A program made the translations under genes and the position numbers. The notes under the pieces were generated by a model. It saw only the letters and a program-made list of their open reading frames with translations. It made no database searches and was not told where the DNA came from. Positions 12,132-22,683 of a stretch of 64,000 nucleotides of DNA are shown here, piece by piece. Where the stretch lies: contig LUCM01006413.1 in NCBI GenBank assembly GCA_008360955.1, positions 1 through 64,000 of the forward strand, read 5' to 3'. The number at the start of each line of letters is the position of its first letter. The stretch's first letter is position 1. The stretch is from Fasciolopsis buskii (lineage: Eukaryota > Platyhelminthes > Trematoda > Plagiorchiida > Fasciolidae).

Positions 12132-12526
12132 CTAGTTTTTATAACGGCAAACCTCACTTATCCTGCTTTTATATTTAGTAGTATCTGGTACTAAATTACT
12201 GAAGATGAGCCACCGAAACTGGGTATTTTGGGGCGCTTATTTTTTCACATCTGAAGTACATGATATTCTCCACTCAAATGACGTGCCACGTTTTTCGGTG
12301 ACTGCAGTTAGTCGAACTATCATTGTACAGATAGAAGTATACTAGTGATCTTTCGGCCACTTTGGGTGGCTTCAATTAGACTGGCACGCGATAACGTGCA
12401 GCCAGAACTTCGCATTTTGAACGTTACTATGATTAAGCTTGGCTAATGATATTGCGTAAAATCGATAGACATTTGCTAGTTTGCTTACGGTATTTCTGAA
12501 ACGACTACCTGCTTTTCATCTCATAG
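12132..12526. other. Noncoding, upstream part of intron
   Basis: No recognisable ORF. The last 30 bases form a good polypyrimidine tract and CAT-AG acceptor for the exon at 12527. Confidence 0.4.
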
Positions 12527-12706
12527 CCCCCTCATGCTATTTCGTCGGATCCGGGAAACTCTAGCAATGTGGATTACTTGAAGGCTGACCAAATAAACGC
12601 ACGGTTCACGGTGGCGAAACCAAACAACGTCTACGGTTTACCACGTGATGACCTACTGAAGAAGGTACGGTCAGCCATGAAGCGTAACGATTACATCTGT
12701 GGACAC
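12527..12706 (+). CDS. Coding exon of unrecognised host gene, phase 0 at both ends
   Basis: A 180-base exon between acceptor TTTTCATCTCATAG (AG 12525-12526) and a strong donor, CAC|GTAAGT. It encodes exactly 60 residues, starting PPHAISSDPGNSSN and ending KKVRSAMKRNDYICGH. Composition is hydrophilic with a basic helix-like end (DDLLKKVRSAMKRND). Both ends fall between codons, which fits direct joining to the phase-0 exon at 19000. I do not recognise the family. It sits between LINE pieces but carries no LINE similarity. Whether it belongs to the same gene as 8074-8341 is an inference from strand and order. Confidence 0.6.
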
Positions 12707-13139
12707 GTAAGTATTCCTTTTTATTACACAGTGATTCACAGTACAAGGTGTAAGTACCACAAATGATATGCCCTAAAGGCGAGTTGTATTGAAGCATCAC
12801 GTATAAACCAATTTTTTAGTCACTCTTTTAGAGAGAAAAATACCCCATGTGATTAAGGAAGCCGGTCCAGAGTAAATGTCAGGACCAAATGATTTAAGGA
12901 GTATATCGGAAAATCGATGCGCCATGTATTGTTTTTTATTTTGAATGATATAACAACGCTGTTTTATTAACATTATCATTCATAATATAAAGGTCCAGGG
13001 TATCCTACAGATTTCCAGTTCATTGATAGAGGACTGAAAAGAAGAAGAGGGACATTGTGGCAAAATCTTGGTAAGGATTAGCATGTGACATAGGGGGAGG
13101 GGAGAGAGTTGACACTTCATATGAGAACGTAGCAAGATT
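12707..13139. other. Intron sequence, no feature recognised
   Basis: AT-rich noncoding sequence following the 12706 donor. No repeat or ORF recognised. Confidence 0.4.
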
Positions 13140-13946
13140 TATTGTTTCATCATATGTGACCAGTTTCAAGGTCATTTGAGCGGTTTGCAGACCTCATATT
13201 TTGCTGAAATCGAAAGGTCTTGTATACTGTATCAGTCATCATCACCATCGTTCAGCGTTAACCAGCAAAGCAAGCCCAACTGATCGCTGCCTTTTCCCCG
13301 AGGTTACATGTTTCAGTTAGTCTTAGCTCAACTCCGTTACATGAATACGTGACAGGTTTTACTGTTGGTATTCGTCGCTCGGTGGTTTCCGATCCTCGAC
13401 GTTTGTGTAGTATCGTTAGGTTTAGATGGGATGATCGAATGAGCGATATGCAGGTTAAGAATTGAGTATTGGGTGTTGGTCTAAAGAATATTCTGTCGGG
13501 GCGTACCGAATTAGTAGACTTCGTTGTTTGGATCACGTATTTCTTATGGTGAACACTTATGTACTGTGCTGTGCTCTAATTTCCGTTTCTCCCACGGAAT
13601 GAAAGAAGCCATGTGGAGGTCGATAGATGACTTTTGAGCGGAGAATGAGAAAACATACAACGAATTTGGGTGGAGTGGGCGGCATGCATCTTCGTAGTTG
13701 GGATCCAAAATATCCGGCAACAGATTGGGTGAAGTGACTGAAGGATATATGACAAAGGACCGTGAACAATGGTGATCGTACTGTCATTTTCTGATCAGAA
13801 TGTTTGGATAAGAGCGCGTTTGCGCAGTTAGATCGCGTGTTCCGTGTTTTGGCTATTGGTGCATCTTTTAAATCCTTTCTCATCCGTTTTGGTCCGCTCC
13901 TTGTCCACCTTGTGTGCTCACTCTTCGGATTGAAACGTGCAATATG
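13140..13946 (+). mobile_element. LINE C-terminal and 3' region, second copy
   Basis: 13190-13218 reads CRPHILLKSKGLVYC (compare CRPDISQKLKGRVYC in copy A). It is interrupted at about 13221-13345 by an inverted LINE 3' end, and then resumes (GGFRSSTFV). From about 13403 to 13931 it is almost base-for-base the same as 6176-6711 of copy A, including the WDPKYPATDWVK segment and 3' UTR. The sequences diverge again at about 13940. Confidence 0.7.
13221..13345 (-). mobile_element. Inverted LINE 3' end inserted in LINE C-terminus
   Basis: The strand-reversed sequence reads GTTAACGCTGAACGATGGTGATGATGA, matching the LINE 3' terminus with its ATG tail at 190-230. It splits the C-terminal coding sequence of the surrounding copy. 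Its right border is approximate. Confidence 0.5.
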
Positions 13947-14295
13947 TTGACAGTTGCAATCGTCAATGGGGATTCACTCTGTTTTAGCGCGAGGCTGTGT
14001 TGGTGATGGTGAATTAAAAGCTGGAACATTGAAACCGGCTAGAAAAAGCGGTGAAATATGATTAGGTTGTCATGCTACAGAATTTTGCTTGTTTAACTAC
14101 GAGGATTATAAGGATATCGTTGTGCTTCTGGGTAAGGTTCATATTTAGAGACGTGTTTTAGCTGTTACTGGTGATGATAAATATCTTATACTTTCTTGCT
14201 TTATTATACGCCAAATGTACGCTACTTCCGATAGACAGCAGCTGCCTTTAAAATATTAAGTGAGGAAATGAACGGCTGCAACTGTATAGTCACGC
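13947..14295. other. Spacer between LINE copies
   Basis: No recognisable coding or repeat signal. Confidence 0.35.
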
Positions 14296-17200
14296 TTGGT
14301 GGACACGGGAGTTCAGAGGCAGATCATCGAACTGTTACTGCAGGTGTTTTGCATCTGTGCACCGCTCGTACAGGGTTCTTCCGTATGCATTCTTCTTAGT
14401 CCAGATGCCAACTTGTTCTGTCACCGGGTTTTACGTGATCAAATTGTTGTTTGGATTGCCTTGAGGATGAAAGCCAGACGTGCAGTTATACTGGACCGCC
14501 AGTCAACGGTCTTTCTACTGTATTTCGGTTGAACGGTTTTGCACACGTCTGTGGCAGTCGAATGAAGCTCCGTTGTCTATTCATCGCATCGGTTTATGCG
14601 CTGACCAACTGCAGCTCTCCTGAAGCCAAACATGAATTCTATCGGAACTTATCCCGTTTATTCTGTAGTGCGTGATCAGTGAACGTTTTGATCGTTGCTG
14701 ATTTTGACGCACAACTTAGCTTAGCTGAATCGGAGCTGCACATCGAGGGCCCCTTTTCCGTCACCGACAACTGTGACCACTTCATCCGAGTTTTTTCTGA
14801 CCACAGACTGTTTCTGGCGAACACAAACTTTTGCAGCTGGCTTAACGTCACTCTTCCCCTACGCAGAGTTGAATCCAGATTGATCACATTGCCGTTGGTT
14901 ACCAGTGGCGTGGATCGACCGAAGATTTTCGATTATTCTGGTCCAAATCCGTGGATTCGTTTCACGTTTTAGTCCGACCTCGCTTTTGTTTACTCCTCGG
15001 CGATGACCGCATCAGCACAAAACCCCTTGTCCTCCACATTTGTTTTTAGATGATAATCGCCGGGCTTCGGCTCCAGTCGAAGCTGTCGACTCGTTTATGG
15101 CCCCAAAAAATGGCCAGGAATCGAGCAAACACCGGAATTAGATCATAGGAGCCTTAGATTTTGCTGGCCACATGACTCCATGCAGTGTGTAGCTCAGAAA
15201 CGGTAGATATCCTTGACTTCAGTTGCTTTGCTGGATGCTCGCAGATCTGCCCGCTCCCTCCAAGTGCCACATACTATGAGATACACAAATCTTCGAGGCT
15301 TTAAATGACCAAGAGTTTGAGAAATAATCGTGAACAGTGGTGGCATGGGAAATGTAAGGAAATGAGAAATGATGTGGCTGCGGTCAACAGTCGCAGTCTT
15401 TACCGACCCATTCGGAGTACTTGCCCATGGAAGCCAGATTTAAGCGAAGCGATCAAGAAATCTGATACTTTTGGTTCACTTCCTGGAGCGTCGGCTAGAG
15501 CTTTGGATAAAGGAGTTTAAGTGGCCCGTTGCCGCTAATGAGGCAAATAAAGATACTAATGCTGTTTTGGAAATGATAGTCATCATGAAGGTAGTTTTTC
15601 AGCAAAGCACAAGGCATTTGGACCAGATGGTCTTTCTCCGTTCTTCTTTGAGGACGGTTGCAAAGTGCTAACATCGAAGTTGATAAAGCTTTAAGGACCA
15701 ACTTGGGGAAAAGAAGAGACCCCTGAAGACGGATGTTAATCAGTGGTTGTAACGATTTACCGGAAAGTCATGGGTCCTCATGTGAAAATCACAGAAGGAT
15801 TAGTCTGGTAGGCTTCGCATCAAAACTACTCGCGGGCATTATTCTGTACCGCTTATCTACTACCCATGAAAAGGGTTTGCGAAAGAATCAGGCCGGTCTC
15901 CGACGGTGCCGGGGTTATACTGATCAAATATTCACTCTGATACAAATCTTATGAAATAGGTCCACGATTAAATGTATGGGACCCGAACTGAGTTCGGAGT
16001 GTATTGGTAAATCAATGCGTCGTGTTTGGTTCAGTGTGAAAGTTTTCACTATCTAATAATACAGATAATACACTAAGATGCCATTTAATTGAAGTCAAAG
16101 ATCCAGTCCATCCACACGAAAAAACAACTGCATTTACAAATCCAGTTGTAAAGAATGTTCTGCCGGATGCACAGAACAGATGAACACGACCAAAATTGAG
16201 AATTGCAGAGCATAAGCAAGGAGGAAAAGCGACCACCTAACAAAACACTTGAAAAAGCTAAAACGAGCCTTTATATCGCTCTCTATGCATTTGCGGAGGG
16301 ACACAAAATCGACTATGGTAACACAAACCCTTCAAATCGGCTTTCGGACACGCTGAGCGGTTCTATGCTGATTCGTTGGCAATCAACTCCCATCCCAGTT
16401 GCGTCAACCGAAACAAGGGAGTAGCGACATCACCTATATAGACTACACTAACATTACGACCAATCAAGCACCCGAATGATCGCAAATTGAGTTTGACCTT
16501 AGTTGACCCCGTAACAGCTAATACAAAAAATGTGACCAGCTCCGACCGATACCCGAACTTCTCCAACATCACACAACCAATGAATTGATTGGCACACACA
16601 GACAACATTGGAGCACCCGTTGGCTTTTAACCCAGAGTCACTTGGTTGTTGAGGCAGGTTGCTCAAGGTAATCGAAACATTGACAAATTATACTATCGAC
16701 CGACAACGCCATGTTCTGATATTAAAAACTTGCACTTAGGTCCACGACTTGTCTTTCTTGATCTGAAAGCGCCACTCGACTCATTCGATCGTCCAATCTT
16801 GTTGCGCTACATCTCACTGAAGGATGTGCCAAAGAAATTAATTCCACTTATCCAATATCTGTATGCGAACAGCCGAAGCCGAGTTCATGCTTACCACTGT
16901 CATTCACCCGAGTTCACCGCGAGAAGTGATGTTCGTCGGAGTTTCCCCTGCTTCATCTTCCCTTCTACTTAACTCTGTCATTGAAATGGTTATGCCCTAT
17001 CCTCATGTGAGAATAGTAACACTGATATTTGTTCAGACAGGAAACCTCGTTCCTATAGAATATGCGGACAGCATTGTGCTATTGAGTGAGGAAACGAGTA
17101 AGTTGCAGCTTTTTTCTCGATCGCCTGAACGATGATATAAGTATATTCGTCATATTGTAAAATACTATTACCAGACTGGATTAGCTCAAAGGCGAAACTA

Positions 17201-17880
17201 TTTCTTGCAGAGGAAGAACTGGATGAATTAGATAGGTTTAGGTGCTTGGGTGATCGCTTATTGGACTAATTATCTCGCATACGGAGAGCTCGATTGCCGT
17301 TCACCACTTTGGTTCATTTGTGATTTCGCCGTGATATCCAGTTTTCGACCAAAGATCGAGTATATACAACAGTGTTAAAGCCGACGCTACTATGCCGCTG
17401 AGAAACATGGGCACTGAGTGCAGAAAAGATGTGAAGAATTCTGGTGCTTGAACACCGTTATCTTCGTAGAATTGGTAGAATGCATTGTAAGAATTGTCTC
17501 AGCAACTCAGAGGTTAGGCTTATGGTATTGTGTCATAGGATTCAGTCCTTAGAACAGGCACGAAGTCAAAATAAGTTAAAGTGGTTCGGGGCATGTTTTG
17601 CTTATGCTCACAGAACGTCTGCCTAATTGTACACTGTTATGCCACACAGACAATGGTTGTAGGGTGGATCGAAGTGGTCAGTCGATTATGTGGAAAAGAG
17701 GTGCGAAAATACTACCCGCCTGACTAGCCCGTGTAGGCTCAATTACGCTACCGAGATGGAGTCCACAAGATCACCCCAAAGAACATTTGGAAATAGCAAG
17801 TGGTGTGATTGAATGCCGCAGTCAGTGGCGTTTTGCATTCGAAATCTTTGATTTTCCTTTCAGCTCTTCAGCTGAGTAAT
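14296..17880 (+). mobile_element. LINE copy E, RTE/SR2-like, endonuclease to C-terminus, decayed
   Basis: Most complete LINE in the window. 14560-14960 is endonuclease (LFIASVYALTNCSSPEAKHEFY; VLIVADFDAQL, compare the family's VAGDFNAQL; DHRLFLANTNF). 15305-15520 is the linker (SLRNNREQWW; SRSLYRPIR). 15620-15660 is the start of RT. 15775-15950 gives SCENHRRISLVGFASKLLA and KNQAGLRRCRGYTDQIFTL. 16740-16870 gives LVFLDLKAPLDSFDR. 17040-17100 is the catalytic region as EYADSIVLLSEE. 17444-17626 is the C-terminal domain (MLEHRYLRRIGR, SNSEVRLMVL, LKWFG). 17750-17870 gives LPRWSPQD and CRSQWR. A Penelope-like piece interrupts it at about 15955-16645. Many stops and frameshifts. Confidence 0.75.
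15955..16645 (+). mobile_element. Penelope-like element fragment, GIY-YIG endonuclease region, nested
   Basis: The LINE RT frame breaks after FTLIQIL (about 15950) and resumes near 16650-16760. Between them, in shifting plus-strand frames, lies CIYKSSCKECSAGCTEQ, then RIAEHKQ, then (about 16360-16440) DSLAINSHPSCVNRNKGV. The order C..C, R..EH, then a conserved SINRH/NRN block is that of the C-terminal endonuclease of Penelope-like retroelements, an established GIY-YIG nuclease family. No RT part of that element is present. It is decayed by stops and frameshifts. Its borders are set by where LINE similarity stops and restarts, so they are approximate. Confidence 0.5.
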
Positions 17881-18975
17881 CTGCAGTCGATCTCTCACTT
17901 TTTCCCGTTCTCCTTTCTTCCGTACGCGTTCGACAATTCAACAGTTGCTCATCAACGGCCGTCCATTCGAAAACGTCCTCGCATTTAAACATGCAAGCTC
18001 AGCTCCGCTTGCTAACTCCCGGGCAAGAATTTGGTGTGACAATTCAGCACTGCCAGGGTAGCCTTCCTCCAACTGGGACGGATGTCGCGAAATTGCGATG
18101 GATTAAAATCCGTGTTTACCGTGCGGCTATTCGTCCCGTACTCGTCTATGGGGGCGGCTCATTTGGTAGTCTGGTTACTGCCGCTTCAGTAGCCTCTAAT
18201 CCTACGCGACAAACTTTCGATGAGTTTGGGTTTACTTTGTGGACCCCTCGACATATACTTATTCTCCAGTAGCTGCCAGGTGCGTCCCCGTAACACCAGA
18301 GGGGTCCATCTCGCTTTTGTATTTGACCAGAGTTTGTATGAACAAAAGTTCAGTTACCACATGTGACTTTTCTCACGACAGATTGCACCTTGAACCTTAT
18401 TACATTTCTTGAGGTTATCTTATGCGTTTCTAAATCCGATTCTCTGAGTTTTACTGAGAAATAAGGTGGCCAGAGTCGTTGCACTTGGAATTGGAGTTTT
18501 GATGGTGTTCACGTCAGATGCGTTGGCGGGCTTAAAGATTCGTTTTTTAAGCAAAACCCACAAGTTTTCACTCATAGGAATATATTTACGGTGATTTATG
18601 CGATCAGTAAATTCCAACTTGTTACTACACCTGATCTATAAAGACCTTATGTGTTATTGTGGCCCAAGATCTCAGGGTCATGGTTGCCACGTAGCGTCCG
18701 CCAGCAACTGTGGACGATGCTCCTTCTGCGTTGATGCCTCAAGGATGCGAGGAAGTTTGAAAGAATAGGGGTTGGATCGGATCTGGCTTCTATTTTGATC
18801 ACCTTGTTTTCGTTTATGAAAATACCGGCGAGGGAGTTTCGGCCGGAGTAAAGGATTTGTGATTCGCATGTGGTGAATGGTGATCGTGGCTCACGTGAAA
18901 ATGTGCGTAAAAGCCTTGATTTTTGGACGTAGTTGTATTCGTTGCATAAATGACCTTTATATACAATAATTTGAT
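17745..18975. repeat. Duplicated segment, copy 1 left part
   Basis: Nearly identical to 35042-36272 (constant offset 17,297, few substitutions noticed). It begins inside the LINE C-terminus (LPRWSPQD), passes a second LINE-like scrap at 18090-18170 (KLRWIKIRVYRAAIRPVLVYG, similar to the KGRVY...VLLYG block), and ends at TTGAT (18971-18975). Minus-strand frames at 18617-18420 and 18982-18647 are conserved in both copies, but I recognise no domain in them; conservation here just reflects recent duplication. Confidence 0.9.
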
Positions 18976-18999
18976 TCCCCATTGGTTCTTGAATTTCAG

Positions 19000-19224
19000 G
19001 AATATAATCCCGAAATAGAAGCGGAGCAGAATGAATCTCCCAAACCCTCTCGAATCGACCCCCGTGTTGTCACAGAATGGGAAAAACTTTGGAAACAGCG
19101 TCAAAGCGCTCGTTCGGACGCTAGGCGTGAACGAAAGCAAGCTCGTCAGAACGTCGGTTTGTATCGACTAGTTAGAGATCAACACGATGTAACCGTTTTG
19201 AATATGGGGAGCGACGAACAATAA
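19000..19224 (+). CDS. Terminal coding exon of unrecognised host gene
   Basis: Begins after acceptor TTCTTGAATTTCAG (AG 18998-18999) in phase 0 and runs 74 codons to TAA at 19222-19224. It starts EYNPEIEAEQNESPKPSR and ends VTVLNMGSDEQ. The middle is a highly charged helix (VVTEWEKLWKQRQSARSD, then RRERKQARQ), possibly nuclear or coiled-coil. The phase matches the exon ending at 12706, giving ...YICGH|EYNPE.... A canonical poly(A) signal lies about 440 bases after the stop. The exon lies inside the 2,195-bp block that is absent from the second copy of the surrounding duplication. Family not recognised. Confidence 0.6.
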   Translation, partial: EYNPEIEAEQNESPKPSRIDPRVVTEWEKLWKQRQSARSDARRERKQARQNVGLYRLVRDQHDVTVLNMGSDEQ

Positions 19225-19666
19225 TGCTCATGCTATGGACAAAACGCGTGAGCGCCCAGTTACCGCACCACAGCCGTCTAGTAAAGATGCCCCCAATACT
19301 TTGAAGTTGCCACTGCATCACCCATACCATCCATCATCATCATCCATCCAGTTACCATATTGTGCCCCTTTTTGTACAGTTTTTATTCACAGAAAGAAAT
19401 TATTGTTCATTTCTTGCCCCTAAAGACAAACGGGAAAAACCTGCAGTAAACAGCAAGATTCGAGAGAACCTTGTAATGATCACGGATTTTGTAATTGTTA
19501 GTTATTTTCTATTGGATACCTTTTTTCGAGGCACCACACAGTTTCATATCATGAGTACTCCAAACCGGTAACCGTTTTCAAACTGACGTGGTCCCCAGGG
19601 TTCATCGTAATATTTTACCGTAATCAGGTAATCATCACCTACCTGTGCGCTAGATAATTAATAGAA

Positions 19667-19672
19667 AATAAA
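19667..19672 (+). terminator. AATAAA polyadenylation signal
   Basis: Canonical hexamer within GAAAATAAACAAATC, downstream of the TAA at 19222. Likely 3' end signal for the gene ending with the 19000-19224 exon. Confidence 0.45.
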
Positions 19673-19699
19673 CAAATCAGGAAACCGTCCGTGTACGAA

Positions 19700-21170
19700 G
19701 CAGTTCATTCCATTGCTGCTGTTTCTGGCATCATCGGTTCAGCAGATGTTTGCTCACTCGTTCCGCGATGCAAAAGTTTGATTGTAAATGTCTCATCACT
19801 TGATTACGTGGTTTCTTCAGTGAAGAATCCGTATTGGGGTTGTTTCCACTTCTATAATGTGCCTTTTTGCTAGTGCAGCGAGTGGTACTTACGGCGTAAA
19901 GTTAAGGATCAGCGGGAATTTCGTGATATAATGCACTTAGGCTACTCAATAATATTTGGAAGTATTACTCTTAGTTCAAGTAACACGCACAGTGGACTAA
20001 GTGGAGGCGATGCCTTACAAAATGGTTGTGGAATGTGGCTCTCGTGAGCTGTGGGTGATACATAAATTTCTTCAAACAGATGGGAGATTTATTTCGTTCG
20101 ATCAATTTCATCGTGGTTCAAAGTCGTACTCCAATAAACGAATCAGTTTCCCACTACTGCTTTTGGTATAAAACACCATGAGAAAATGCCGGAAACTTTG
20201 CTCAAGGTCCCAATAATGGAGGCATGAAAACTAGCGAGACGAAATCAGTTTGTGCCTTCATCTAAGTGGCCTTTGATGTTGCTTATTTTCATTCATATAG
20301 AAATTTGTCAGACTGCTGAGGACAAGCCCTTGTCGTACCACCTGTGCACTGACGATGTCGCTGAAGATATCTTGTGATCACTTTTTCTAATTGTCTAGTC
20401 GATTCGATCAAAATATCTGCATTGAGGGACGTTACTCGTCGTAAACGAAATTTTGGTTCCCCATAACCTGTCTCTACTGACGACATTTGTTATCGACAAA
20501 TGCATACTGACACAAACGCTGTCATTTAGGTTCTATCTACGAAGTCACTACACATAAACAGGCTTGTCGCAGCGTTGGCGTCTTGACGAGAGAGTCTAAA
20601 TTGCTTTCTTCGAAACATACCAGTTTTGTACATTGTGTGAAGTAGATTAGGCGTTGAGGAAAAATATGGACACTGGATGCTACACGATTCAATTGAATCT
20701 GGAAGATAACTGTGGGCGTCTAGCAAATGGCGATAAACCTTAGTATAACTTGCTTACTGGCAACCAAGCAGGGACGATAGACTCGGAGTTCCCAGGCCAT
20801 AGCGGTCAGCTATACTTTAGGCATAGTTGCATTGCACTTCCATCCCTGCGCCGAACAATGTTAAGTTTGGTCCATAAGCATACCGGAGGGCGGAATATCA
20901 GTTCAGCTCTCAGTATCTCCGTGGCGCAATTGCTTTCACCAGGCGTATGTGCGTGCAAACAGTCGAAGCTGCAGTTTATTTCAAACTGAACCGTACAGTT
21001 GGCCAGCGGTTAGTCGTAGCTCTTTTGCGATGGGTTACTGTGTATGCTTCATTTGTTAAATGATCTGTAGTTTGTGAATAGCGTAGTTGGATTGACTAAC
21101 ATTAACGGTTTATAAGATATCAGCCAGTCGAAAATCTCCCTGGAAATGGTTCATAGACAAAAAGGTTGAT
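19700..21170. other. Noncoding sequence downstream of host gene
   Basis: Only short ORFs without recognisable motifs. Forms most of the block missing from the second duplication copy. Confidence 0.4.
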
Positions 21171-21587
21171 CGGCGTTGAGTCAATTCCCGGGAAGGTGCT
21201 TTGGTGAGATTAACTAATATCAGGCATGCATATTGCACGCAGCAATGTGGTCTTGGCGCAGGTTCATAAATCAATCGTTTCATCACGTTAATATGTTGTC
21301 TGCTGTTCACACCAGCAAGGGTCGGCATGCTGTGCAGTTCGACCAATCAAATTCGTCTATTGCGCTGACCAATTAGCAATGAGGGCATATATGTCTACGC
21401 TTTCCCTTTTAGTGCTATGTATGTTGAATTCTGGCCACGTTTGTGTATAGTCCTCGTGCTTTTTCTGGGCTATTTCTCATTGGGAATGGGATGATGGAGG
21501 AACCATTCAGCGGGAACAATCCGTTGGTTTTCGCGCTAATATAATATGCAAGAAAATGCATCTTTATTGGTTAAAGGAGCAAGAATA
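21166..21587. repeat. Duplicated segment, copy 1 right part
   Basis: Nearly identical to 36268-36689 (offset 15,102). Starts at a second TTGAT (21166-21170) and ends at AAGAATA (21587), after which the two loci diverge. No coding content recognised. Confidence 0.9.
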
Positions 21588-22683
21588 AAATGACGAAGAT
21601 GATTGTCCGACTTTAGGAGACATTTCCTTTTGGCCTCGCTCGTCGCTACTCTATCAGTTTACCTTTTGAATATGACATTTCAATACCTTATATGGGATCG
21701 TGTCATCTCAGCCATTCTGCCCCGCAAGGAAAATATCTGATATTGCTAAGCGATCTGTATTCTCCTTTTCTCTCGTTTCCCTTGGAAATTCTGCTGAAAG
21801 GGCATTTTTCGTTCCCTAAAGGCTGAAAAAAGCAGCTCTGATTTAGCACCTCACGTTTTTCTAGTGATCGTCCGGCTTCATCGTTGGACCATATTTGTGC
21901 ATCGCTGGCCGTGAGTCGTGATATCCATATCAAGCAAGTGTGTGCGTTACTAAGTGCGGCACGGTTGGCTTTTCGTTAACATAGGTTTCCATTTTTTTAT
22001 ATTCGCAATAGCGCAGCAACAAACACTACGGGGTTTGTCCTTTCCAATGTTGCGGGCGGTTTGCTATCATTCTGACACATTTAGACAGAATAGCCATCGT
22101 TTATCTTTGGTGTATTTCTTGGAAGTTTTACAAATGACCGGCTTTTATCCTTCTGTATGGTGACCATCCCAGAAATAAAGAAATAATAAATTACATGCAC
22201 ACCAGTTTGTAAACCACATGACACTTTAGCGCCGCTAAATTTTCCAGTTCCTATTTGACTGCCCAATAGTTGGCTCGGCTCCGTACTGAAATTCAGCTGG
22301 TGTTTGTTGCTGTTGGCTGCCTCTAAACCTTATGAAAATACAGCACACAAAGCGAATCTGTCGTCTCAGAAACCGAAATAAACAACCACGTGCATCGATG
22401 TTTAGTGGTCAATGCAAAAATCTAAATGATACTGCTTGCACTAAGCGTGCAACGGAAATCTGGTTTGTACTGGAGAAATCAGCAAGTTTAACGAGAACAT
22501 TGCCGGATATACGTCCTAGTGCTAAGACAGTTCCCGTGAACTAGGTTCACAAATGCGCATTGGCTCTTATCAAACATCTTAAAACATTTGACAGACCCTA
22601 TTAGAATAGTACTTCTAAGGTATTGTATAGACCCATCACATTGTAAAAAGGTGAAAAAAATTCATCGCGGAATAATCGTAAAA
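21588..22683. other. No gene recognised
   Basis: Short unrelated ORFs. No recognisable repeat. Confidence 0.4.

Noticed and set aside
18420..18982. Minus-strand frames conserved in both duplicated copies (also 35717-36166)
   Set aside because: Conservation is explained by near-identical DNA, since noncoding parts are equally conserved. No domain recognised.
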